Assembly (NCBI GenBank): GCA_905221605.1
Contig: CAJNDS010000663.1
Location: 1 to 64,000, forward strand
Source: Symbiodinium natans
Lineage: Eukaryota; Sar; Dinophyceae; Suessiales; Symbiodiniaceae
Direction: 5' to 3'
DNA: 64,000 bases
The translations under genes and the position numbers were made by a program. Numbering within the stretch: position 1 is the first letter of the stretch; each line of letters begins with the position of its first letter. Shown piece by piece: positions 7,966 through 19,930 of this stretch. The notes under the pieces are model-generated. The model did not search any database and was not told the origin of the DNA. It saw only the letters and a list, made by a program, of their open reading frames with translations.

Positions 7966-10479
7966 GAATTACACTACTTGAATTCATTGGACGAGTTCAA
8001 CTAACTAAACCAACTCAACAAATTCAACCAACTAACCGCATTAAACCAATTGAACTAATCAAACTATTTGATTTAAGCAGACTAGTTACAAAAAAACAAA
8101 AAGAACTGAACTAATTCAATGATTAAAGGAAGCAAATTTCTGAAAACAGCTTAATGATTTGAATTATCCAGGCCGAAACGAGAGGAGAATGCCAAAAACA
8201 TAAATCCATCAACAAAACAGTTACAGGCCAAGAGCCAGAAGTGGCAAAAATGAACAACGGATGGTGTGACAGCGGGACATCGAATGTCCATAGTGAGCAG
8301 GATATCATCAGCATCAGGTCATCGTCATCAAGACATGCGCCCTCGCAAACTCTCTCTCTTCCTGCATCATTTCTCTCTTTCTTTCGGGGAGGTTCGTTCC
8401 TGGGCAAGGTGCGGCACAAAACCATGATCCGTCTTCTCGTGAAACTAATTTGCCGGGGTGTGGACTCGTGCCCCCAGGCTCGCACAACCGCTGCCTAAAA
8501 GAAATGTAGCAACCCTACGTACCTAGGATCGGTCCTCACTGCAAGTCCACACGATTTCTCTCTCCACTCTCTCACTCCACCCCTCCATCCTGCCGCAGCT
8601 TTGCTGGTCGGCCTACGGTGCCTAGCACTCCGCGCACTACCTTTCCAACCTACGATGCCTGACACTTTTGAACCCCTTTGACGACCATTTCTAGGCACAT
8701 GGGATACGACGATCCAAACCCAGCGACATCTTCTGAGAATCCAGGGTGCATAAACGACGAAAACCACTGAAACAATTGAATTTATTGCTCTTCGATGCAT
8801 AGCGTTACAAACATATCGAGCCATCAACAGTCATCACATGTCATCACAAGTTCAGCAAACATTTCGCAACGTTTGCTGTCGATACTGGCCAGGCGACCAG
8901 ATGCTTGCACGTCGATGCGAAGGCCACTGTAGCCCTCCCCTCTGCAGTCCTGGGCATCTGCATCAGGGACATGACACAGCTGGCACAGCTGGCACATCTG
9001 ACACGCATAGATTTGAAGAGCTTCGGTACAAAGATTCTGCGCTCGTGAAATCTCGAGATGCGAAGGCGAGTCACTGGACTGTTGCCCACCGTGATGCCGA
9101 CGGCGGCCACCGTGGTAGCCTGGCAGCTGCAGCAAAGACTTCCTCACCCTCCTGCGTGGCTCCAGCGACAACAGCAGCGGGTGCAAGCAAAAAAAAGTGC
9201 TTCGGGCCTCTCGCAGCGTGAGGGTGATGACAAACTTCTTGTCAGCTCCAGTGCGGTAGCGGACGTAGTAGTACCTCCCCGGTCGGGGTCGGAGTATCGC
9301 TTCGAGGTTGATGCGTCGAGATCGAGGCTTAGCAAACACTTAGCATGTCCGGAGCCCTGCGCACTGGTCGTTGATGGCACGATTGATGTCCTTTCTTGCA
9401 CAAGCTCAAGCAAACACACCAATTGAAGGAGACCTGGCTTCTACTTCTGAAGTTCGCGTTGTGCAGCAGGCTCTAACTTCAGCTGTTTTGCACTAAATGA
9501 CTGTAAGTTACACTTAGCAAGTTGCACTTAGTAGGTGCAAACTCACCCGGACCCCAAGCATTTTGGAAACCGAAGCAAGAGGCAAAGAGGGAATAAGGGA
9601 ACATGGCAAGGTAAGCACAAAAGGCCTGCTTTCAAGTCTTTGTCTAAAACAGGCCGGGTGTCGCCACGCCACCCACCATCCCGGTTGCCGCTCCCCGAAG
9701 CCGTCCAGGCCGCCTTCGCGATCCACGGCTGCGAGCACCGAGCCCAAGCCTCAGGGGGAATTAGGGTGCTGCAGTGGCCCCCCCTGGGATCCAAAGTGGG
9801 GCAAGCATGGCAAGCAGCCCATGAAGGGGGACCCCGTTTTCAGAAGAGGCGGATCCCTTGTACACACAGATCTACTAGGTCCCACTGCCTGGCATTGAGC
9901 TCCCGTCACGCGGACGCCCGTGAGGCGAAACCACGAGTCCTGGGGTAGGGAAAAGTTTCCAAAGTTTAGAAACCCTTGGTTCAACCATCTTCTCCCACAT
10001 ACAAAATTGAAAAAAAAAGTTGGAAAGAAGCGGAGTGTGAATCATGAAAGCACGGTGATGCGATTTGTGGCGTGTTTGTTAGGGGGAAAGGCAACATGTT
10101 CGCAGTCTCTGCGCCAGACAGGTCGGTCATGGTCATGGGCATATATCACCTCCCCTAGCCCAGCCCGAGCCCAGTGCAGGAGAGCAACAGGACATCGAGC
10201 CCGCCACGACTTCCAGATCCGCAGCTTATCCAGAGGGGCAGCCGGAAACCCAGATGAACACGTTTCCTGCCAGGTGAGTTGCAAGGCTGCTGCTGTTGTT
10301 ACCCCTGTTGTCCCATGTCCTCTCTGTACCGAGAGAGGCAAGGAGTAGCAGAGTTTGAGGTCACGAGATGTCATATGAAAGTATATGAAAGGAGGAAAAG
10401 GTCGGGGGATGGTCTCACAGTCTCTTAGTCCTGGGTACCAGGAGTGACTTGGCAGTGCTATGGTCGTGTTGTCCAGATC
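7966..10479. other. Flank of the retroelement; no supported gene
   Basis: 7966-8120 is AT-rich, with loose repeats of AATTCAACTAACTAAACC. Around 9200-9340 on the minus strand there is an open stretch with a basic Arg/Tyr-rich reading (about 40 residues) that could be an exon, but the other frames are also open and I cannot choose between them. The rest shows no recognisable coding, RNA gene or repeat. Confidence 0.35.
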
Positions 10480-10487
10480 TTAGCTCG

Positions 10488-11340
10488 ACCTGGCCCTGGC
10501 CTTCCCGGAGACGGTACCAGAGATTTCGCAGGCCTTCACCCAGCGACCATCCTTAGCACAGAAATTCACAGAGACACGATGGAATCCCTGTGAGTTGAGC
10601 CTTTCGGGCAGGAAGAAATGCTTGCCTCAACTTCCAACTTCCTCCAACGGGATCCACAGAAAACGGCTGTGCCGCCCAGACAAGACCAGGCTCTCCAGAG
10701 TCGTACTGCAGCTCATAAGGGCACTCGAGGCCTCCAGAGCTTGAGGACGGTTGTAAGGTGTTCACGCTCGACTCACTTCCATCACATGACGGGAAGCATG
10801 CGCTTCCCCTATACTTCCGATACAATATCCGCAAGATATCGAATGCTCGCAGGCATCAGTCGACCAGCACATTAGCAGGGCCTCTCCAGTGAAAGATCTC
10901 CACCTGAGACACCTTTGCCGGCTGGGCCAGTGTAATCTTCGCCCACTCCGTGAAATGGACGCCTTGGCTTGTACCAACCCAACTGCGCCACTTCACAGCC
11001 GCAACGCTAAGGCCATTAAGGAAAAAGCCCTGGAACCGCTCAAAGAAGATTTTAATTTAAACCTCTGGAACATGTGCCAAGGAAGAGTTGTTGGGCTCTT
11101 GGGGTTAGAATGGTTTGGAGAACGGAAGGGGATGGTCATGGAGGGTTTGTGGCAGCCAGGTTAACCCTCTTGGAGGTGCAACATGATAAGGTCAAGTGAA
11201 TGTGTCACTATTCTCCAGAGCCGGTCAAGACAACAACCCTATCTCCTTCTGTGGAGCCGCCAATCTCTAACGCCCAGCTGCCGTATCCTCTGTTCCACGT
11301 GGTTAAATCACCCTGCGCGGTGATCTGGGGAGTGCAATCT
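10488..11340 (-). CDS. Exon-like pieces of an unknown minus-strand gene
   Basis: Three minus-strand stretches read like coding exons. About 11335-11213 includes WALEIGGSTEGDRVVVLTGSG. About 10970-10868 includes EWAKITLAQPAKVSQVEIFH, which loosely resembles the beta strands of galactose-binding (discoidin-type) domains. 10594-10488 follows the acceptor AACTCACAG and includes DGRWVKACEISGTVSGKARA, then a TAA stop. Phases were not proven to join. The family link is weak, and one or more pieces may be chance frames. Confidence 0.25.
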
Positions 11341-11949
11341 CTGCTGTTCCTCCATCCTGGCAAAGAAATGTTCATGTGCTGGGCCATTGGCAGCAAGGGA
11401 CTAGCCCTGACTCCCCAAACACCCTGCCTCCCCACCACGTGTTGCTTTCGCAAACGATGGTGCCAGGCTCGATGATGGCCACTTTCTCCTCACAGCTCGC
11501 CTCGAAGGATGAAAGCTCCAACACAAAACTTCCGAGATCTCTGGCTTAAACCTGCTTAAACTTAAACCAGCTTCGCCTATCTTTGCCCTTTTTCGCCTAT
11601 CTTCACCAACCCCAGGATCGGCCTCCCGCTTGTAAAAGCGCCAGGTCGTCCCTCCAAAGGTCGTCTCCTTCTCAAGAAGATGTCACATCTCACACATTTC
11701 AACACTAAGGCAGGTCAGCTGCACAACATCGAACGATCCAAAACAGCCGACTTCCATGCACACGGAAATGGAACAGTACGGTCCAAATGAGGGACACGCC
11801 CAGGAATGCGGGACCACGGGACCACGAGACCACTGGACCATTGGCCCAGGAAACCGGGCGGCCCCAAAAGCAGGGAGCCACAAAAAGGAGTGGAAGCACG
11901 CTTGCAACAAAGGATGAGAAACCATGAAGCTCTAAGGCTAAATTGAAGT

Positions 11950-12177
11950 CGACTCGGAATGCTTCACTTCAGGCATTCAACTTCACTTCGAAGATCTCCC
12001 CAAGGCGTCTCCTTCTCCCCGTTTTTCCTGTGCAAGGGCTCTGGAGCTGAGGCGTGCAGACAAAGCATGGCATTCGCTGACCGGTAGGATTCACTCGGCG
12101 CCTGGGGAGTGCACCCGGGCTGGCACCCATGAGGAGTGCCTCCGCCAGAAAAGACACAAAAAACAACAAACACGGCT
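11950..12177. other. Non-coding stretch before the TTTAGGGG array
   Basis: I see no supported gene or repeat here. Confidence 0.3.
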
Positions 12178-12270
12178 TTGGGGGTTTAGGGTTTAGGATT
12201 TAGGGGTTTAGGGGTTTAGGGGTTTAGGGGTTTAGGGGTTTAGGGGTTTAGGGGTTTAGGGGTTTAGGGA
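12178..12270 (+). repeat. Interstitial telomere-like array, TTTAGGGG type
   Basis: About eleven tandem copies, mostly of the 8-mer TTTAGGGG, with two 7-mer TTTAGGG-type units at the left end. Dinoflagellate telomeres are of the TTTAGGG type, so this is an internal variant array. Confidence 0.9.
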
Positions 12271-12399
12271 TTACTCTTCGCGTCTGTCCGTGTCTCGGTC
12301 TGTCAGTCTCTCTGCGCGCCTTGGTGCCGAACTCGCAGTCCTCGTCTTTCCACAAGTTCCTTGGGATCGGTTTTCTTCTTCTTCCCTCTTCATCTTTCT

Positions 12400-14165
12400 T
12401 ACTCCGTTTTCTTGGGAGTCGTTTTATCGCCTTCAACAAGGGTGTGTCCTTCTTCCCTCGTCTCGTTCGTACATGGCGGTGCAACAACACACGCCCACTT
12501 GCCAGGCCCAAAGCCGCATTGCCCCCGAGCACTAAAAGGAGCATTGAGTGCATCGAGCGTCTCTGACTCTGGTGGCAGGGCATTGCTGAAGAAGATGCGA
12601 TATTTCCCTGCAACAGAACTGGTAAGCAGTGTGTTTTTTTTGGCTTGTGGCCGGCCTCCATTCTTCTGCCCGTCCATGAGACTAACGATGGCGTACTGCA
12701 TGCCTTGCACCTCGGTACTCTGGAACTGGCAGCACGAAGCACACAAGCCTGCAGAACAATTTGTCAACTGCAGTGAACCTGCTGAAAGTGAAAATGCCAA
12801 GGATGAGGCATTGGAGCCATAGTCTCCAGCTACATTGGTTTCCCAGATCTTTCAGGGCCGGGCAAAGAAAGCAGAGCTCAAGAATCTTCCAAAATCACAC
12901 AGCCGTAAACGACCGCGAGCAAAACACTGCAAAGCACGTGAGGAAGCATGCTGCAGGCGCCCCCATCACCCCCTGATATCTTCGCCTCTGCCAAGCTCTT
13001 GGGAACAGGATCTGGCGTCGCGGACGGTGCAGTGAAAGCCCACGGAATGTGCGTGCCCCAGGTGCCCACGCAAGTCACCTGCGCTTTGGCCCCACATCCA
13101 GCACATGCTAAGTGGCTCTGATGCCCTGTTACAATAATTTGCTACCTGAGTCAATGCAGAGGGTTCATGCGCAGCTTCCTTTTTGCTGCTCCAACCCTCT
13201 CTTTTCGTGGTACTCTCTACAACATGCTTCTCCCGTCCTGGCGATAGATGCGCCAAGTGGTGCCCTCCCAGGTGGCATTTGTCTCCGCATTCTTTGCAGC
13301 GGAGTCCGCCCTGGAGAAGAAATCTAGTGCACGAGTTTGCATGTCCACTGCCGGTAGTCTGCACAAGACTGCGCTCGTATACACTTCGTGCCTTGCACCA
13401 GATTTCAGCGTCGTTCCAAAATCGCAATCTGCTTCGTTCCAAACCGGGGCAGCAGAAGGCACGTCTGTGCCAAAGACTATTTGTTGGCTACCTTACACAG
13501 GGCGCCGCATTCATGTCTTGGTTTGCTGGGCTGTTGACCATTTTCAAAGGTCACCCTCCTGCCAGCATACGAAGGGGTGAACAATAGCATGTGTATGGCC
13601 AAGAAGCAAGCTTGCTTCGGTCGTCTTCGAGTGGAAAGCCAAAAAATGTGTACTATTGTGTACTACATCTGTTCAAGGAGCCTGCATTATCTTCGCCTTT
13701 CGCCAAAGCAATGGCTGCAAAGCGCATGCCCTGTACCTTGGACAGGCTACTGCCAACTCATGTGACAAGGCATCACGCTACAATTTGGGAAGAGAACAAG
13801 TTAGCCTCTGGCGTTCGTGCCGTATCTGCCTGCATCGTTGTATGCCCAAACCTGGACAGGGAAGATCAGGAAAGTCGGCAACACTAAGACTCCCCCATGC
13901 ACTGCACCCTCACTGGGACGGCTTTAGCACTCGCCAAAATCTGCTTTTTGACTCGGAAAGGTGCAGCGGGGTGGGGTGGGCCTCACAGTCACAAGCGTCA
14001 CTGCTGTTTCAAACAAACCCTCTTGCGAGCTCCTTGCAAAACATCTCCCACCTCTTCGATGCTTCTTGCGGGGATCAGGGGCTGCAGTGCGGGCTCCGTG
14101 AAGCCCGTTGGCAGCGCGATGCCCGAGGTGCCCACACAGGTCACCTGGCATTCCAGTCGACACAG
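12400..14165 (-). CDS. Exons of an unknown gene with a duplicated Cys-containing unit
   Basis: Two minus-strand stretches are clear homologues. The one at about 14160-14045 begins CQVTCVGTSGIALPTGF. The one at about 13110-12970 includes AQVTCVGTWGTHIPWAF. They share QVTCVGT, then G, P, FT, P, P, P, S and E at aligned positions, with synonymous third-base differences (ACC/ACT, TGT/TGC). The further stretch 12740-12450 has a Cys-rich reading (CSAGLCASCCQF, then QYAIVSLMDGQ, then KYRIFFSNALPPESETLDAL) that also looks coding. I do not recognise the domain. The repeated VTC unit suggests an extracellular or surface protein made of short repeats, each on its own exon. Splice sites were not fixed. 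Confidence 0.35.
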
Positions 14166-14179
14166 AATGCCTGATATTG

Positions 14180-15680
14180 CCTGATACAGATGCTATGACG
14201 CTGCTATGGAGCTGCTACGTAGCTATGAAGCTGGCACGAGTATGGCATAGCATGGCATGGGCGTTCGCGGATGTGTCCAAGCTCAAAACGTAGTTGTTCC
14301 AGCCTTGCGTCCAGGACCCGTTCCAAAAGGCGAGTCCTGACACTGAGACATGTGTACCCCGAGACTGCCGACATTCTGGTAGGCATGTCAGCAGATCCTT
14401 CTCGACTTTTGCAAGGTCCGGAAGCTTCGCGCCTCCCTCGCGCACTCGCTGCTGCCAGCCTTGTGAAACACGCATAAACACACCCTCCCTTTGCACTTTG
14501 CAGTTCAGATGAAGACCATTGAAGACCTATGAAGCATAGGCTGGTGCAGTTTCACCCGAGCGGCGACCACGCCAAGTGAGGTTCGATCCCAGCTCCAGCA
14601 AGACCGGGGGCTCTACGGCTAGCGGCTCTGAGGGCTCCGAGTGGAGTCTGACCTTCAGACTTCAACGACTTCAATGTGCAGCAATCCTTTTTTTCATACA
14701 GTGCGTGCTCACGAGTTCATCTGGGCGGTTTCACAGAATCAGAAAAAGGGTGCTTGAGATCGGAGCAACTCCAACAGTTTCGGTCCCATCGATCTCCAGT
14801 CCAGCTGCCAGGTAGCAAAGGCTCAGCGCCCAAGCGTGGATCATGGATCTGACATTGACGGGAATGCTACGTAAGGATGGACAAGTCTACAGACACACGA
14901 AACTCAAGCAAGGAATGGCCTTGAGGCCAGAGCCTTTGAGCCAGCACAGTTCGCGTAAGCCATCGTCTTTATAAAAATCGCACATTCAGGGCCACTTCTT
15001 CAATCAACCAATGAAGATGTCGCTAATTGGCCGGCATTTGGAGTTGTGGCGAACAGGCCACTTCGGATTCTGGGTAACCCCCTCAGACCACCGGAGTATT
15101 TGACTTGCCTTCTCGGAACATGTCGACAGCTCTTGGCTCTTCATGAGGTCCGCAGCGCGTCGCATGTGTTGCACCCTCGGCCCTGAACCTAGAGAAACAC
15201 GAAATTGGGACCTCACAGCACTCAGGGTTCCATGCCTCGGGGTCCAACTGTCAGAGGATGTAGAACTTCTATGGAACTTCTAGACTTTGATGAATTTATC
15301 CTCCTGGTGGATCACCTATCCGGCACTCTCGTCCAGAAACGATACTCTCACGCCCTTCCGGAAACTGCCTGCGACTGCCTGCAACCGCTCCTTCGCCATT
15401 TTGTGGCCGAATCACTGGCCCTAAAGCTCCGTGCAGGCTGCACAATTGTGAGACTGACTTTGCCGACTTTGCGGGCTAGTCACTTAGTCCTTGGAATACG
15501 TTCTTATCAAAGCTAAGCTTGCCGACGTTGTTCCGTGGTTCTCGTTGAGAATGCTGGCCTTAATCACAATGTCTCCACCAAGAACGTGCTTTAATGCAAG
15601 TGTACTCACTCAGACCAAAACCGAGAACCTTATGCCCTGTGTTGTCTGGGAGCATACTTCACAGTGCGCTTGCACAGCTC
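14180..15680. other. No supported gene
   Basis: This lies between the repeated-unit exons and the last recognised channel exon. It may hold the 3' end of the channel transcript. Short open frames here have no family match or good splice sites that I can see. Confidence 0.3.
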
Positions 15681-15689
15681 GTCCACCCC

Positions 15690-18600
15690 CACCATACTCC
15701 AGTTCACGTCATTGATCATCCATGTGCGATCTTCAATTGCTCCAACAAGGAGTATTCCAAAAATGTGTAAGTGTTGCCAAACCGCACCGCCATGATCAGC
15801 GATCAGGTTGCAAAACTGAACTGCATCGAGACTTGCCCAGTAGCAAGAAGAACGATTTGCGAAGAGCCGCCCACGATGTTTCCATTCTGCAAAGATGCAC
15901 TGCAAGCAGACAATAGCCTCCGCCGAGACTTCATCGCTATGTTTTCGATTGTTCAAGTGCAAGTAGTTCATGCTGCCAGACTCAATGATGTAAACCTGCG
16001 AGCGTGTGAAAACGAGGACGTCCCTTCGCATCTTCAACTATCCCACGCTCCATGCACTTTCACACCACCTTCACATAACTGAACAACTTTTTATCTATGT
16101 TTTCAACCGGCGAGGCAAGACAAGAAAGCTTCGGCACAAGGCCTCGTTTGCATCCGTACCCATGATGAATGCATCCTGGCCCGGCACTGCCGCGCATTCT
16201 CGCATTGCCTCGGAGCCCGCTGCCCTCCACAACTCTCTACAACTCTACAACTCATGACTCACCTCGGATAACCGTGTCCGCCGGAGTCCGGGGCGCATGG
16301 TGGCAGATCTGGCGATGCAGGAAGCTGTCCCTTTCAGTCCAGGCTGGCCAGAACGGAAGGAGGCCCAGCAGGGACAGAAACATCTCCTGCAGCTTGTGAC
16401 ATTTGATGACACACCTAAAAACGTGCAAAGGACGGCGAGCGTTCAAGGCTCTTGTTCAGCACACACGCGAGGCTCCTCGTGCAATTGCATCTTGAGACGC
16501 TCGGGAATGCCCTCCACCAGCTTCACATCGCGCTCCTTGATCCGAACCTCAAAGAGTCCTGGCTTGGGCTGTTTGAGTCGCACGTGCAAAGGCGCGCTTC
16601 CCAGAGTCTTTGAAGCGTGGCCAAAAAAAGACCATGGAAGACAGCATGTGCAGCTGCAGCAGATGCTTCGGCAGCGGACTCAAGCACAAGCATTCCTAAG
16701 CATGCGCCAGGTGGAAAACCCGTTCGTGTGTGTGCCGCGGCCCCTTGGTGTAAGCTGGAACGGTTGCGAGCAGAACCTCTCAACCTGATGGTCCTAATCC
16801 TAATCATCATCACGCTCCTACATCCCGAAGAGGGTCCTTCTTGCCGCAAGACCTCTTCGACCTTTGCGTACAGGTCCTGCGCTGCGACCATGTCGCGCAA
16901 TGTGAGAATGCTCGCAAATCATTCGTCTCATTTCCAGGATCCGCCAAACCTCTTTCAATCGTATTACAGAATTTCCTTCCCCCCAAAACCCCTCGGGCTC
17001 CGCGGAGAGGTTCCGTTCGACAAAGAAGCGCAGAAGCTTCGCTCGCTGCTGGAACTGTTCCACGCGCGAGTTCTGCAGCTTGCCTGAGCTGAGTCACTTC
17101 TGCCATCTGATGTCTGACTACTGCACAGCTGCGGGACTGCAGCAGAGTGCAGCGACTGCAGCGAGCTGACATCCACTGCTTAACAGTTGGAAGAGGGACA
17201 TGGACTGAACACAACCCCCGTCTCCCTGCTGGTCAAGCACTCACAGTGGCGGTGATAGAGCTGATAAAGGATGAGAACACACCCATCGCCAGTAGGATTA
17301 CCCACACAGCGAAGAACCTCCACCGCGATGACTTGAGGCCACTCAACAGCAAAAACTCAACAGCACAAACGAAAGCAGCCTCTCAAGCGCATTGTCTGGA
17401 GCCACATTGTTCGTGGCCGGCGTGAACTGCGTGAGTGTCCAGTGGATCGAAACTGCATACCTCACAGAACAAGACCTTCTGAAGCTTCAACATGAGCAAC
17501 ATGAGCAACTCGACTCAGACGCGGGAGCCGCAAGCATCCTGGCCTCTCAGCGAAATCTGCCTGCCGAGAGTGTGCCAAGTCTGGACAAGGCTTAACATTG
17601 GCTTAAGAACATGCTCTTGCTGCCTCTTGCTTTCCAGATGAAACCGAGCAGTGATTGAACTTAACTCTCGCAAAAGTAGGCAAATGCCAACTGCTTTCCA
17701 TGAGGCGCCTCGTCACCTGCCAGCCGTGCTTGCTCCAGCCAGCTTCTGCCATCCAACGCAGTCCTTCCCGACAGGACAGGCATGGACAGGAGACCGGATC
17801 ATGAGCCGATCATGAGCCGATCTTCGGAGTAGCAGTGCAGCTCTTCCGTCTGGCTGCTTCGGTGTATCACTGGTGTTTCTTTCCCTCTCACCCGGTCCAA
17901 GACCCAATTCCATACCAGAGGCAGGCAATGATGTGGTTGATCGCAAGCATCCTGAGATCAGAATGAATCCGCTAAGAGATCGGCCATGGGCCATGCAGCT
18001 TGTCAAGTCCAAGAAGCATCAGCAGGCCGAACACAACCTTTGCCATCATGAAGACCTAAGCTCCATCAGAAGCACCATTGCAAACGGCGTGCGTGCAGCT
18101 TTAAGACACGAAGAGAAGGCTGACAAATGTCTTGCTGTGCATGTGTTGAGTCTTGCTAAGCAGCATGGGTCGACAGGAAGCGGTTCGCGATGAGTGTGAG
18201 CTCCTTGCCGGGAACGGACATGTCTTCAGAGACACGAAGAAGCTCTCAATGGCTGCCGTCCAGGAAAACGTTAATGTGGTAACGCTATTTTATGGTTGGC
18301 GACTCCAAAGATCTCAAAAAAAAAACAGAAAGCAAGAGAAGGCAGCATGGCCTGCTGCAGCTTCACGGCACCTTGCAGGCAGTGTCATTGCACATCTGAC
18401 CAGACTGCTTCTTCCAGGTCATGACAGAAACTACTGTAAATGGTCCCACAGCGTATCACAATGTCAAAATGTGGACAAAGAGCCGCCAATGCAGCGGAGA
18501 ACAAAAAAACAGAAAACAGAGCACCGAAAGCACCGAAAAGCTCCTCTGAGAGCGGCACGGAGAAGCCGCAGAAGACGAAGCAAGCGCATGGTGCGCAGGA

Positions 18601-19930
18601 AACGAGCAGATCTGGGAGACAGGTGCTTTGTAGCCACGGCTTTTGATTTTCCGGATGTGATTTCAGGCCACACCCGTGGAGGCATGCAAGCCCCTGTCGG
18701 CTCGAACAAATGCGAGTGTGTGTGTGTGGGGCCCTGCTTGTAGTGCGAACCTGGGAAACACTGTGGGAAACGGCGCGCATACATTGATTTCAGAGGCTAA
18801 AGGGTAGCAGTTCCTAGTACTTCCTACTTCCCTTCTGAACCCGTGGGACAACAGCCAAATTGATCGCCGTCAACACGAGAGTTTCCGACCCAAGCTGCCT
18901 GAGGCCCGTGTTGCCGCCGTCGTTGTTCTCTGATGCATTCACGATCTCAACAATCATCAGCACCAAGTCAAGAGAGATGACGAGTACGTCCAAAACCAAC
19001 CAAGAGCCTCTCTCCGGTTGAATGAAAGGATTCGCAAACTCGACGTGGACTAGCAAGAACCAATAAAGCATGGCACCATAGTATACTCTTGAAAGCGACG
19101 CCCCACCACAGAACATCACAGAATAGCGCCAAGGAGCGCACGTAGATCATGAAGAGTTGGAAGGGTCTAAGTTCCACACGTCCACCTCTCTCAAGTCCAA
19201 AACAGAGGTTCAATGGCATGTCCAGGATCCAGAAGGCCAAGGTGATCCTGGGGAAATGTGTTCAAATAAAGGAAAAAGGGAATTCTAAACATTTCATGAA
19301 CATGCACTCTCTTTTTCCGGCCTCGTGGTCGCGCTGAAGAAGTCCACGGAACCTGGGATGTTGAAGAGCTCGAGTGGGATCGTGATCAGGTCCCAGAGGA
19401 TGAGCATCGTGCCAATCATGGACCACGTCAGCTGCAGCTTGCTGCGGGGTCTTAGAACGAATCGTTGCAGGCATGATGTGTCCGTGAGGTCATCGCTCAT
19501 CCGCGTCATCGGCAGGGAGTTGCGGTCGGAGGGGTAGCCGCGCACGCGCCGGTTCTTCCTGGGTGCTGAACATGCCACGACCGGCACTCCAAACCCAAAC
19601 CCTGCCAAGTCTGGAGCATATGACCCTGAGGCACGTATAAGCGTTAGAAGTCTGCACAGGTCTGCTTTTAAGGGTCGCAGCTTGTTGCCATGTGCTGGAG
19701 AACCAAACTGGGCGCACGTTCAAAGACGAGTCCGCCTCGAATAGCTCTTCCGGGTCATCGTCTGGGTCCTCCTGCGGTAACACGTATTGGGGTAACTTGA
19801 CTGGTGACACTACTGCAGTAGCATTGCGGTAACTCCCATAATCATAATGGCCCGACAAGCCGTGGGCGTGGATCCTCTCTGTCGAGGAGCTTCGCTGCGA
19901 AATCAGCCCACGTCATGTGCGTGCCAGCCT
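15690..19930 (-). CDS. Voltage-gated cation channel, six segments with CNBD-like domain, many micro-exons
   Basis: Exons on the minus strand, in order: 19795-19700 acidic linker (QEDPDDDPEELFEADSS); 19558-19320 S1 (LTWSMIGTMLILWDLITIPL); 19252-19145 S2 (AFWILDMPLNLCFGLERGGR); about 19030-18900 S3 (SWLVLDVLVISLDLVLMIVE); 18611-18555 S4 (ARFLRTMRLLRLLRLLR); 17951-17892 S5 (MLAINHIIACLWYGIGSWT); about 17460-17376 pore (IHWTLTQFTPATNNVAPDN); about 17315-17245 S6 (FFAVWVILLAMGVFSSFISS); 17075-17000, 16875-16830, 16545-16460 and 16395-16290 C-linker; 15995-15690 CNBD-like fold (VYIIESGSM...HIFGILLVGAIE). The S4 Arg at every third position marks a voltage sensor. The layout is that of CNG/KCNH-type plasma-membrane channels. 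The filter lacks GYG, so ion selectivity is unknown. The CNBD lacks an obvious FGE...RTA cassette, so nucleotide binding is doubtful. Several sites are canonical (S5 ends |GTGAGAG, S6 ends |GTGAGT). The first exon is not fixed. Confidence 0.75.
17376..17460 (-). other. Pore-loop exon of the channel gene
   Basis: The encoded IHWTLTQFTPATNNVAPDN has the pore-helix pattern HWxLTQFTP. The usual potassium filter TVGYG is replaced by TPATNNV. This points to a cation channel of altered selectivity rather than a classical potassium channel. Confidence 0.7.
18555..18611 (-). other. S4 voltage-sensor exon of the channel gene
   Basis: The exon follows the acceptor CTCCCAG on the minus strand. It encodes six Arg residues spaced exactly every third residue, the pattern that senses membrane voltage. 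The exon is under 60 nt, which shows how finely this gene is divided. Confidence 0.75.
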
